Below are positions 33,930-42,095 of a stretch of 64,000 bases of DNA, piece after piece. Below the pieces are notes generated by a model. The model searched no databases, had not been told where the DNA came from, and worked only from the letters and a program-made list of their open reading frames with translations. This DNA is from CAYNLK01 sp964398055 (lineage in GTDB: Bacteria; Chloroflexota; Anaerolineae; 4572-78; J111). Location: the NCBI GenBank assembly GCA_964398055.1, contig CAYNLK010000002.1, positions 62,001 through 126,000 of the forward strand, read 5' to 3'. Position 1 is the first letter of the stretch; each line of letters opens with the position of its first letter. The translations under genes were made by a program, and so were the position numbers.

Positions 33930-34792
33930 TGGTCTTCCGAGGCGGTTCATTGAAAAGTATTGATTGGTCGCTGCCGAAAAAAAAGAGCGATTGGGTGATC
34001 TGGCTCATCCTGTTGCTGATGTTCTTCTTTTATCTGATGCCGGTGTACGTGATGGTCGTCAACGGTCTCAAAGAGGCGCAGGGAGTTAGCCTGTCGACCA
34101 TGTGGACTCTGCCCGATTCCCTCAGCGGCGGCGGTTTTGTCGAAGCCTGGCTACGCCTGCGCTCTAATATGGTTAACAGCCTGCTGATGGTCATTCCGGC
34201 TACCATCATCTCTTCCTTGATTGGGGCGATCAATGGCTATTTATTGGCCAAGTGGAAATTCCGCGGCTCAGATTTGTTGTTTACCCTGATGCTGTTCGGT
34301 TTCTTTATCCCGTATCAGGCTATCCTCATCCCGCTGGTCCAATTTTTGCAGTTCATCAAGGTTTATGGTTCCATTCCCGGCCTGATTCTGGTGCATGTGG
34401 TTTACGGTCTGCCCATCACTACCCTGATTTTTCGCAATTACTTTGCCGGCGTACCGACCGAACTGCTCGAAGCGGCCCGGGTTGATGGGGCGGGGGTCAT
34501 GACGACCTTCACTCGGATTATGCTGCCGTTGTCGATTCCCGCTTTTGTGGTGGTAGGCATCTTCCAATTCACCAATATCTGGAACGACTTTTTGTTTGGT
34601 GTCACCGTGGTGCCCAATCCGGCCGCCCAGCCGGTTACCATTGCCCTCAACAATCTCTCCGGTTCTTTCTCGGTCGATTGGAATGTGGTCATGGCCGGGG
34701 CGGTGGTGGCCGCCCTGCCAACGGCGTTGATCTATATTTTCCTCGGCCGTTTCTTCATCCGCGGCCTGTTGGCCGGCTCGGTGAAAGGTTGA
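33929..34792 (+). CDS. MalG-type sugar ABC transporter permease (importer 1)
   Basis: 287 residues, six membrane segments, EAA loop EAARVDGAGVMTTFTRIMLPLSIP near 183-206, and the usual C-terminal FIRGLLAGSVKG. It forms the heterodimeric channel with the preceding MalF-like protein. The one-base overlap indicates translational coupling. The ATPase must come from elsewhere, as for MsmX-energised importers. Confidence 0.92.
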   Translation: MVFRGGSLKSIDWSLPKKKSDWVIWLILLLMFFFYLMPVYVMVVNGLKEAQGVSLSTMWTLPDSLSGGGFVEAWLRLRSNMVNSLLMVIPATIISSLIGAINGYLLAKWKFRGSDLLFTLMLFGFFIPYQAILIPLVQFLQFIKVYGSIPGLILVHVVYGLPITTLIFRNYFAGVPTELLEAARVDGAGVMTTFTRIMLPLSIPAFVVVGIFQFTNIWNDFLFGVTVVPNPAAQPVTIALNNLSGSFSVDWNVVMAGAVVAALPTALIYIFLGRFFIRGLLAGSVKG

Positions 34793-34853
34793 TTCATTGC
34801 AGCATTCCGTTCCATTGCGGTCTGCCCGCCGACATTATCCTCCAGGTGAAACT

Positions 34854-35726
34854 ATGAAAATTGTCGTTATTGGGGCCAAAGGAATGTTGGGCCGGGAGCT
34901 GGTCAGGGTGCTGGAACGCCAGCACGACCTGCTGGCCTGGGATATCGAAGAGATTGACATCACCGACCGGGCCGGGGCCATCAAGCGGCTGGCCGGTGAG
35001 CGGCCGGATTTGATTATCAACTCGGCCGTCTTTGTCGACCTGGAAGGTTGCGAGGCCAACCCGGATAAAGCCTGGCAGGTCAACGCCGTCGGCGCCCAAA
35101 ACCTGGCCCTGGCCGCGCAGCAGGCCGGCAGCGCCCTGCTCTACATTTCCACCGACTACATCTTCGACGGCAAGTCCGAAACGGATTATGACGAGGTGGC
35201 CCAACCCAACCCGCTCAACCAGTATGGCCGCTCCAAACTGGCCGGTGAGCGTCTCAGCCTGCAAATTTGTTCCCGCACTTACGTAGTCCGGACGGCCTGG
35301 CTCTTTGGCCACGCCCCCAACAACTACGTGGAACGCGTGCTCAAAGCGGCCGAAAAAGAGGGCGTGGTCCGAATGCCGGTCGACCAGCTCGAGTCGCCCA
35401 CCTACACCGGTCATCTGGCCGAAGCGATCCTCCACCTGATTGCCACCGGCGCCTATGGCATCTATAATGTGACCAGCCGGGGGGCCTGTACCCGGGCCGG
35501 TTTTGCCCAATACGTATTGCAGCAGGCCGGGCGCACAGAGCCGGTCGAGATTGTCGAGGCCATCGCGGTGAAGCGGTTGGCCAAACGGCCGGTCCGCAGT
35601 GTGCTGGACTGCCGGCTCTACCAACTGGTCACCGGCCACACTCTGCCGGAGTGGCAGCAAGGGGTGCGGGATTACCTGAAACGAGCCGGCAAAACCGCCG
35701 ATGGGCGCAATGTTTTGGTCTATTGA
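34854..35726 (+). CDS. RmlD-like dTDP-4-dehydrorhamnose reductase family protein (SDR)
   Basis: 290 residues from ATG 34854; an earlier in-frame ATG at 34797 lacks a ribosome site. The motif GAKGMLGRELVRVL is at 8-21, the catalytic YGRSK is at about 123-127 and YISTDYIFDGK is at about 99-109, as in RmlD. No rmlA/B/C genes are near, so it may reduce a free or phosphorylated sugar rather than dTDP-rhamnose precursor. It lies 61 bp after the permease and is probably in the same transcript. Confidence 0.8.
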   Translation: MKIVVIGAKGMLGRELVRVLERQHDLLAWDIEEIDITDRAGAIKRLAGERPDLIINSAVFVDLEGCEANPDKAWQVNAVGAQNLALAAQQAGSALLYISTDYIFDGKSETDYDEVAQPNPLNQYGRSKLAGERLSLQICSRTYVVRTAWLFGHAPNNYVERVLKAAEKEGVVRMPVDQLESPTYTGHLAEAILHLIATGAYGIYNVTSRGACTRAGFAQYVLQQAGRTEPVEIVEAIAVKRLAKRPVRSVLDCRLYQLVTGHTLPEWQQGVRDYLKRAGKTADGRNVLVY

Positions 35727-35736
35727 ACCAAAGTAG

Positions 35737-35840
35737 TTGTTGGCTAGTTGGTTAGATGGTTAGTTGGTTAGATGAACGGCCAACCAACAAACAAACCAAC
35801 CAACCAACCAACCAACCAACAAACAAACAAACAAACAAAC
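35737..35840. repeat. Tetranucleotide tract (TTGG/ACCA/CAAA) upstream of the ROK kinase
   Basis: The plus strand has TAGTTGG-like heptamers and then a long run of CAAC and CAAA tetramers. The left (GTTGG) and right (CCAAC) halves are complementary, so a foldback is possible. Such tracts are prone to slippage. Confidence 0.75.
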
Positions 35841-35905
35841 TGTTTTCAGATGAAAAAATCTCCAAATCTCCCAATCTCCGCAAAAATTTTCTGGGAGACT
35901 ATACT

Positions 35906-36877
35906 ATGAAGCCATACGCCATTGGCATCGATGTAGGCGGGACTAAAATTGCCGCCGGGCTGGTCAACCAGGCCGGGGAGATTCTGTATCGTTATACCAC
36001 CCGGGCTCACTCAGAAAAAGAGCCAAAATTTGTGATCGAGGCCATCGAGCAAGCCTGCCGGGCTATCATTGCCGAAACCCGGCTCGAGCCGGCCCAGCTT
36101 GAAGCGGTCGGGTTAGGGTTTCCCGGCAACACCAACGGCCCGGCCGGTGTCGTGCTGGTTTGCTCCAATCTGCCGGCCTGGGACCACGTGCCCCTGCGGG
36201 ATATCGTCAGCCAGCGCCTTGGCGTGCCCGTGGTGCTGGACAACGACACGAATATGGCCGCGGTCGGCGAGCATCGCTACGGGGCCGGCCGCGGGTCCCG
36301 GAATATGGTTTACCTCACCTTCAGCACTGGCTATGGCTTTGGGATGATCATCAACAACCGGCTGTACGCCGGCCATACCGGCACGGCCGGCGAGCTGGGC
36401 CACGTGGTCATCGATATTGGCGGGCCGCCCTGCACCTGCGGCAAAAAGGGCTGCATTATGGCCTATGCCAGCGGCATCGGCATGTCCCGCATGGCCTACG
36501 AACGGCTGGCAGCGGGGGCAGATACCCGCCTCCGGGAGTTGGCCCCGGCCGATGGCCGCCGCATCAGCGGCGAGCAGATCGCCGCGGCCGCGGAACAGGG
36601 TGACGCCGTGGCTCAGGAGATCATCCGCACGGCTGGTTACTACGGCGGGGTTGGCCTGTCGATGATCGTTCAAATTCTCAACCCGGAGTTGATCGTGCTC
36701 GGCGGCGGCCTGACCCGCATCGGCGCCCCCCTGCTGGAGCCGGCCCTGGCGGCTATGCGGGAACATACCCAGCCGGAGTTATGGGACTCGGTGCGGGTTG
36801 AACCCTGGCAGTTGGGCGATGACCTGGGCATCATCGGCGCGGCGGCGCAAGTGTTTGCCGAAGCCGAGGCGAGGTAA
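35906..36877 (+). CDS. ROK-family sugar kinase (glucokinase-like)
   Basis: 323 residues from ATG 35906 (GGGAG upstream). The phosphate motif GIDVGGTKIAAGLV is at 7-20 and the catalytic aspartate is in DNDTNMAAV (D114). The ExGH motif is at 163-166 and the zinc cysteines are C176, C178 and C183 in CTCGKKGC. The acidic residue that normally follows (GCLE) is Met185, which in studied ROK kinases contacts the sugar, so specificity may differ from glucose. It sits directly before the glycyl-radical genes and may phosphorylate the imported sugar. Confidence 0.85.
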   Translation: MKPYAIGIDVGGTKIAAGLVNQAGEILYRYTTRAHSEKEPKFVIEAIEQACRAIIAETRLEPAQLEAVGLGFPGNTNGPAGVVLVCSNLPAWDHVPLRDIVSQRLGVPVVLDNDTNMAAVGEHRYGAGRGSRNMVYLTFSTGYGFGMIINNRLYAGHTGTAGELGHVVIDIGGPPCTCGKKGCIMAYASGIGMSRMAYERLAAGADTRLRELAPADGRRISGEQIAAAAEQGDAVAQEIIRTAGYYGGVGLSMIVQILNPELIVLGGGLTRIGAPLLEPALAAMREHTQPELWDSVRVEPWQLGDDLGIIGAAAQVFAEAEAR

Positions 36878-36889
36878 AAAGATCCACAG

Positions 36890-37882
36890 ATGACACAGAT
36901 TGCCACAGATATTATTCAACTGACCTCTAAAATCGACGCCGTCCCGGCCCCCGCGCCGCTCAGTCTGGCCGAACGAACCAGGCTGGAACAGGTCGAAGGG
37001 ATTGTGTTTGATATCCAGCGTTACTCGCTGCACGATGGGCCGGGTTTGCGTACCAACGTCTTTCTGAAAGGTTGCCCGTTGCGCTGCCACTGGTGCGCCA
37101 ATCCAGAGTCGCAGAGTTTGCCGCCGGAGTTGGCCCTGTTCAGTCACAGCTGCATGGCGTGCGGCCAGTTTGAGCCGCCTTGCCCGGTTTGTTGGGACGG
37201 TCGGGCTGGCCGGAGCGAAACTCTGACTGCGGAGTTCGACCGGCGGGCGGCCATCTGCCCCACCGGCGCGATTCACTGGATTGGCCGGCGTCGCACTGCC
37301 GGCGAGGTCATCACCGAAGTGCTGCGGGACGCGCCCTTTTACGAAGACGGCGGCGGCATGACCCTGACCGGCGGTGAGCCGACCATGCAGCCGGAGATGG
37401 CTTTGGCCCTGCTCCGCCTGGCCAAAGCGGAGTATATCTCCACGGCTTTGGAAACCTGCGGCCAGACTCGCTGGGAGGTACTGGCCGGGCTGTTGCCCTA
37501 TCTGGACGATATTTTGTATGATGTGAAACACCTTGATCGTGAAATCCATCGAGCTTTTACTGGCCTGGGCAACGAGTTGATCCTCGACAACCTGCGTCGC
37601 TTGGCCGCAGTGGGCGCGCCGGTCACGGTTAGAGTGCCGTTGATTCCCGGCTTCAATGCTTCTGTCGAGAGCGTGCGGGCCATCGCCGCGTTTGTGCGGG
37701 CGCTGGATGGGCCGGTCAAGGCGGTTGATCTGCTGCCCTACCACACCCTGGGCCAGGCCAAATACCAGGCCCTGGGTCGGGACTATCCCTGGCAGGCTCA
37801 CGACCGGCTAACTGATGACGAAGTCGCCGTCCTGGCCGGGGTCGTTGGTTCGGTTGGGCTGCCGGTGAGTATTGGCGGTTAA
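36890..37882 (+). CDS. Glycyl-radical enzyme activating protein (radical SAM)
   Basis: 330 residues. The radical-SAM cluster motif is C62-x3-C66-x2-C69 (GCPLRCHWC), GGEP is at 161-164, and an inserted cysteine region (C88, C91, C98, C101, C123) probably binds at least one auxiliary [4Fe-4S] cluster, as in dehydratase- and lyase-type activases. It cleaves SAM and abstracts H from the glycine of its partner enzyme. It lies 12 bp after the ROK gene with a weak ribosome site. It is the only activase here, with two glycyl-radical enzymes downstream, so it may serve both. Confidence 0.92.
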   Translation: MTQIATDIIQLTSKIDAVPAPAPLSLAERTRLEQVEGIVFDIQRYSLHDGPGLRTNVFLKGCPLRCHWCANPESQSLPPELALFSHSCMACGQFEPPCPVCWDGRAGRSETLTAEFDRRAAICPTGAIHWIGRRRTAGEVITEVLRDAPFYEDGGGMTLTGGEPTMQPEMALALLRLAKAEYISTALETCGQTRWEVLAGLLPYLDDILYDVKHLDREIHRAFTGLGNELILDNLRRLAAVGAPVTVRVPLIPGFNASVESVRAIAAFVRALDGPVKAVDLLPYHTLGQAKYQALGRDYPWQAHDRLTDDEVAVLAGVVGSVGLPVSIGG

Positions 37883-37940
37883 ATACGTTCGATGATCCTT
37901 TTTTGACAAATAATTTACCATAAAGCGTGCTAAGTTTAGC

Positions 37941-38094
37941 TTGACATTGTCACATTTAAACGTACCCATTAAGATCGCTCACGGACCGCGAAGCGCACGA
38001 ATAGACACGGATTTTAAGCAATTTTTTGACCTGATCCGTGCCAATCTGTGCACTTCGCGGTCTGTGAGCCATTTCTGAAATGTGACAATGTCAA
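37941..38094. mobile_element. 154-bp MITE-like element with nested inverted repeats
   Basis: The 17-bp ends TTGACATTGTCACATTT and AAATGTGACAATGTCAA are perfectly complementary. Inside, GCTCACGGACCGCGAAG pairs with CTTCGCGGTCTGTGAGC with one mismatch, so the whole can form one long foldback. It has no coding capacity. It occupies the spacer between the activase and the first glycyl-radical enzyme. Confidence 0.75.
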
Positions 38095-38130
38095 ATTATT
38101 TCGTGGCGATTTTGAACTTGCGAGACAAAA

Positions 38131-38222
38131 CATGTCATTTCGAGCGACAGCGAGAAATCCCTGCTGAGGTTGAATTTTAATCAAGGTTAAGGGAGATTCC
38201 TCACTTCGTTCGGAATGACATG
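38131..38222. repeat. tgtcatttcga-type inverted-repeat element, copy 1
   Basis: It begins CATGTCATTTCGAG and ends TTCGGAATGACATG, with GAGAAATCCCTG and GGGAGATTCCTC as inner arms. Related copies are at 41935-42095 and 46550-46652. It lies just before the first glycyl-radical enzyme gene. Confidence 0.75.
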
Positions 38223-38280
38223 CCATGTAGTTCAATCCATCTTCTTGGGTTCCGGCACGTCCGGGTTAGGAGTAAAAACT

Positions 38281-40764
38281 ATGAAACCAACTACAATCAA
38301 CCCCGCAGAAATTCAAACTGAAACCGGCAACCCCAATGGTTCCGCCGGGCCGACGGCTGCTCCCCTCCCGGCCGGCTCGACCGAGCGCGTCCGGCGCTTG
38401 CGCACCCATTTGCTCGATACGACCCCGTCGCTCTGCGCCGAGCGGGGCTTGCTGATCACCGAAGCTTACGCCCGGTATCAGGCCGACCCGCCGGTGCTGC
38501 GCCGGGCCAAAGCCCTGGCCCACATCCTGGCCAATATGACCATCACCATTGCCCCCGATGAAATCATCGTCGGTAACCAGGCCAGCGCCCCCCGGGCTGC
38601 GCCCCTGTTTCCCGAATACCTGGTCGATTTCCTGGCCGACGAGATCGACGATTTTCCACGGCGGCGAGCCGATGTGTTTGAAGTCAGCCCTGAAGTGAGA
38701 GCCTCTATTCTGAATGACATCGTCCCGGCCTGGCGGGGCAGAACGCTCAACGACCGGGTGATGGCCATTATGCCGGAGGAGGTGACCGCGGCGCAAAAGG
38801 CCGGGGTTATCTCCGGCCGGGGCAATATCACCTCCGGCGACGGCCACATCATTATGGATATCGAGCACGTGCTGGCCGTGGGGTTGGAGGGCGTCATTGC
38901 CGAGGCCGAGGCAGCTTTGGCGAGTCTATCCCCCTACGAGGCTGCCGAGTTCAAGAAGCGACCCTTTCTGCAAGGGGCCATCATTACCCTGCGCGCCGCC
39001 ATCGACTTTGCCCACCGCTTTGCCGCCGAAGCCGAACGGCAGGCCGGCCAGCCGGGCCTGGCCCCGGAGCGCCGGCTGGAGTTGCAAACGATTGCCGCAA
39101 CCTGCCGCCATGTCCCGGCGCAGCCGCCCCGGACGTTTCAGGAGGCCGTCCAGTCGGCCTACTTTGTCCATCTGATCAGCCAGATCGAAAGCAACGGTCA
39201 CTCCTTCTCCCTGGGCCGCTTTGACCAGTACGTTTATCCCTACTACCAGGCCGACCTGCAAGCCGGGCGGATCACTCGGGCGCAAGCCCTGGAAATGTTG
39301 GAGCTGCTCTGGCTCAAACTCTTCTCAATTATCAAAGTGAGGCCGTGGGATCACACCCGTTTTGGCATTGGCTACCCCACCTACCAGAACGTCACCATCG
39401 GCGGCCAGACTCCCAACGGCCAGGATGCCACCAACGATATTTCTTACATGGTGCTGGAGACTATCCGCAATGTCCGTTTGACCCAGCCGAACGTATCGGC
39501 CCGACTGCATACCGGCACGCCGGATCGTTTTCTGCTGGAGTGCGCCAAAACCATCAAGCTCGGTTTTGGGATGCCGGCCATGAAGAACGATGAGATTATC
39601 ATCCCGGCTTTGCTGGAAAAAGGGGTTTCGCCGGTTGACGCTTACAACTACGCCGTTGTCGGCTGCATCGAGGTGGCCGCGCCCGGCAAGTGGGGCTACC
39701 GGGTGACCGGGATGTCGTTCCTCAACGTGTTGAAAATTTTGGAGATCACCCTGAATAACGGCGTCGATCCGCGCACCGGTCTGCAACTGTTACCCGGCCG
39801 GGGAGAGTTAACCGCTTTCAACACTTTTGAAGAGCTATACCGGGCTTTTTACGAACAGTTTATGTTCTACACCCGCACCTCATTTCACCTGGACGCGGTG
39901 GCCGATATTAGCCTGGAAGATCTGGCGCCCGATGCTTTCTGCTCGGCGTTGGTGGCCGACTGCCTGCAACGGGGGCTGACCATCAAAGAGGGCGGGGCCA
40001 GGTACGACGTGGTCAGCGGCCTGCAATCCGGGGTGACCAACGTAGCTAACGCTTTGGTGGCCCTGAAAAAGCTGGTTTTTGACGAAAAAACCCTGGCCCC
40101 GGCCCAGGTGATGGCCGCGCTGGCGGCTAACTTTGAAAACGAGGACGGTGAGGTGGTCCGCCAGCGGCTGCTGCGCGCGCCCAAGTACGGCAACGATATC
40201 GACGAGGTCGATGAGTTGGCCGCCCGGGTGATGCAAGATTACCAGGCCGAGATGGTCAAATATCACCACTCTCGCTACGGCCGTGGTCCGATTGGGGGTG
40301 GTTATGCCGGCTCCACCAGCAACATCTCGGCCAACGTGCCGCTGGGCGCCAAAATAGGGGCTACGCCCGACGGTCGCCGGGCCGGCGAGCCGATTGCCGA
40401 GGGCGTGTCGGCCATGCACGGCACCGATGCCAGCGGGCCGACCACGGTCATGCGTTCGGCCAGCAAGCTGCCGACGATCAGAATGCTGGCCCAACTGCTC
40501 AACCTACGCCTGTCGCCGGCAACTCTGGCCGATGAGTCCGGTCTGAAGCGGCTGGTTACGCTGCTCAAGGGTTTTCGCAATTTGAAGGTGTGGCATGTGC
40601 AGTTCAACACTATCGATACCGCCACCTTGCTGGCGGCCCAGCAAAATCCGGAACAATACCGGGATTTGGTGGTGCGGGTGGCCGGTTACAGCGCCCTGTT
40701 CGTCACCCTGGACAAAGCGACCCAGGACGACATCATCCGGCGTACGGTGCATGAGTTGAATTAA
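38281..40764 (+). CDS. Glycyl-radical enzyme 1 (dehydratase/lyase type)
   Basis: 827 residues from ATG 38281 (TAGGAGT upstream). The PFL-like domain fills most of the chain. The thiyl-radical cysteine is in AVVGCIEV (C462) with E464. A GCxE pattern is typical of eliminating enzymes (glycerol/diol dehydratase, choline or isethionate lyases), unlike the double-Cys of pyruvate formate-lyase. The glycyl-radical loop RVAGYSALF has G802, 25 residues from the end. The substrate cannot be assigned. Context (sugar import, kinases, dehydrogenases) suggests a polyol, deoxy-sugar or sulfonated C3-C6 compound. The enzyme is oxygen sensitive, so this pathway is anaerobic. Confidence 0.9.
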   Translation: MKPTTINPAEIQTETGNPNGSAGPTAAPLPAGSTERVRRLRTHLLDTTPSLCAERGLLITEAYARYQADPPVLRRAKALAHILANMTITIAPDEIIVGNQASAPRAAPLFPEYLVDFLADEIDDFPRRRADVFEVSPEVRASILNDIVPAWRGRTLNDRVMAIMPEEVTAAQKAGVISGRGNITSGDGHIIMDIEHVLAVGLEGVIAEAEAALASLSPYEAAEFKKRPFLQGAIITLRAAIDFAHRFAAEAERQAGQPGLAPERRLELQTIAATCRHVPAQPPRTFQEAVQSAYFVHLISQIESNGHSFSLGRFDQYVYPYYQADLQAGRITRAQALEMLELLWLKLFSIIKVRPWDHTRFGIGYPTYQNVTIGGQTPNGQDATNDISYMVLETIRNVRLTQPNVSARLHTGTPDRFLLECAKTIKLGFGMPAMKNDEIIIPALLEKGVSPVDAYNYAVVGCIEVAAPGKWGYRVTGMSFLNVLKILEITLNNGVDPRTGLQLLPGRGELTAFNTFEELYRAFYEQFMFYTRTSFHLDAVADISLEDLAPDAFCSALVADCLQRGLTIKEGGARYDVVSGLQSGVTNVANALVALKKLVFDEKTLAPAQVMAALAANFENEDGEVVRQRLLRAPKYGNDIDEVDELAARVMQDYQAEMVKYHHSRYGRGPIGGGYAGSTSNISANVPLGAKIGATPDGRRAGEPIAEGVSAMHGTDASGPTTVMRSASKLPTIRMLAQLLNLRLSPATLADESGLKRLVTLLKGFRNLKVWHVQFNTIDTATLLAAQQNPEQYRDLVVRVAGYSALFVTLDKATQDDIIRRTVHELN

Positions 40765-40771
40765 GTGGGGC

Positions 40772-40805
40772 AGGTGACCGGCACTTCCAAAAGTGCCGGT
40801 CACTT
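40772..40805. terminator. ggtgaccggcactt hairpin after glycyl-radical enzyme 1
   Basis: The arms GTGACCGGCACTT and AAGTGCCGGTCAC enclose 4 nt and the stem is followed by TTAAAAG. It begins 7 bp after the stop codon. A third family member of the same hairpin. Confidence 0.6.
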
Positions 40806-40944
40806 AAAAGTTGGGAGCGTTCCCAGGTTCGGGCTATTCAGCGGATTAACGCCTTATCCAGATTATGGACAAATGCGGTGATCTGTCAGAATGCCCCCCT
40901 GGTAACGCCGAACCTGAACGATGAGTGTTAATTAAAGGAGAATT
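40806..40944. other. Spacer before the second ROK gene
   Basis: 139 bp. CAGGTTCGG near 40825 and CCGAACCTG near 40908 form a 9-bp perfect inverted repeat with a loop of about 75 nt, possibly the remains of another small element. No clear promoter. Confidence 0.4.
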
Positions 40945-41904
40945 ATGAGTCAGGTAGTGGTGGGCATAGATTTGGGCGCAACGAAGATTGCTCTGGGCCT
41001 GATCGACTCAGCCAATCAGATCGTTGCCTCGCGGCGCATCCCGACCAATGCCCCGGCTGGACCCCAGGCGGCTGTTGAGCGGATCGCCCAAACCATCGCC
41101 GGGCTGCAAGCCGAGTTACCGGTTGACCAACCCATTGAAGCTGTCGGCATTTGCAGCCCCGGCCCCCTCGATCACCAAACCGGCCTGATCCTCGACCCCC
41201 CCAATTTAACCGGCTGGCGGAATGTGCCTTTTCGCCAGATGTTGGCCGACCGCCTGAATTTACCGGTAGCCCTGGAACATGACGCCAAAGCCGCGGCCCT
41301 GGGGGAGTTCCATTACGGCGCCGGACGAGCCGAACAAAATATGGTCTACATCGTCGTGGGCACCGGCGTGGGGGCGGCCTTTATTGTGGACGGAAAACTG
41401 CTGCGGGGGATGCACAACTCTGCCGGCGAGGTGGGCGGCGTCACCATTGATCGTCACGGCGAGCTGTGCAGTTCCGGCATCCGAGGTTGCGTGCAGGGGT
41501 ACACCTGTGGCCCGGCTTTGGCTCGCCATTATGAGCGTTTCCGCGAAGAGGCCGGTGAGCCTATTCCGCCGGATGCCCAACCGACCACGGGTGAACTGGT
41601 GGCCCAACTGGCCGAGCAGGGGGATCATCTGGCCCAGGCCGTGCTGAAGCAGGCCGGGGAGGCGCTGGGGATCACCGTGGCCAGCCTGGCGATGACTTTG
41701 GATCTTGAACTGTTCGTAATTGGCGGCAGTGTGGCCAAGTCCGGAGATTTGTTGCTGGCCCCGGCCCGGCAAACCGTACCCGATTATGCCTTTGACTCGA
41801 TTGCAAGCCAGGTGCGGATTGTGCCGGCCGAGCTAGGGGATGACGGTCCCATTCTGGGCTGTGGTTGGCTGGCCCGCCAACTTCTGGTTGGGAGTGAGAC
41901 CTGA
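40945..41904 (+). CDS. ROK-family protein with degenerate zinc site
   Basis: 319 residues. The phosphate-binding motif GIDLGATKIALGL and a catalytic aspartate in EHDAKAAALGE (D113) are kept. The ROK signature is eroded: ExGH is EVGG (Gly165 replaces His), the CxCGxxGCxE site reads CSSGIRGCVQ (Ser177 replaces a Cys, Gln184 replaces Glu), so structural zinc is probably not bound. It could be a kinase of changed specificity or a sugar sensor. It has a good AAAGGAG site and lies between the two glycyl-radical enzyme genes. Confidence 0.82.
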   Translation: MSQVVVGIDLGATKIALGLIDSANQIVASRRIPTNAPAGPQAAVERIAQTIAGLQAELPVDQPIEAVGICSPGPLDHQTGLILDPPNLTGWRNVPFRQMLADRLNLPVALEHDAKAAALGEFHYGAGRAEQNMVYIVVGTGVGAAFIVDGKLLRGMHNSAGEVGGVTIDRHGELCSSGIRGCVQGYTCGPALARHYERFREEAGEPIPPDAQPTTGELVAQLAEQGDHLAQAVLKQAGEALGITVASLAMTLDLELFVIGGSVAKSGDLLLAPARQTVPDYAFDSIASQVRIVPAELGDDGPILGCGWLARQLLVGSET

Positions 41905-41934
41905 ACCTACGGGAACCCTGGTAATTGTTTAGGG

Positions 41935-42095
41935 TGTCATTTCGACCCGTTGTAGACGGCGAGAAATCCCTGATGAGTTACTTTTACCAGGCAGGATGTT
42001 GGTAAACCGGGAACTTAGCGTTGAATCTTGTCCCGTCTTCATTTTGGTAATTGTTGCGCCGCGGGGATTTCTCGACCTGCGGTCTCGAAATGACA
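41935..42095. repeat. tgtcatttcga-type inverted-repeat element, copy 2
   Basis: Ends TGTCATTTCGA and TCGAAATGACA are perfectly complementary, with inner arms GGCGAGAAATCCC and GGGGATTTCTCG. The last base is the A of the next gene's proposed start codon. The central 90 bp differ from the other copies. Confidence 0.8.

Noticed and set aside
41996..42094. N-terminal extension of glycyl-radical enzyme 2
   Set aside because: It would translate the middle and end of a repeat element and has no counterpart in enzyme 1.
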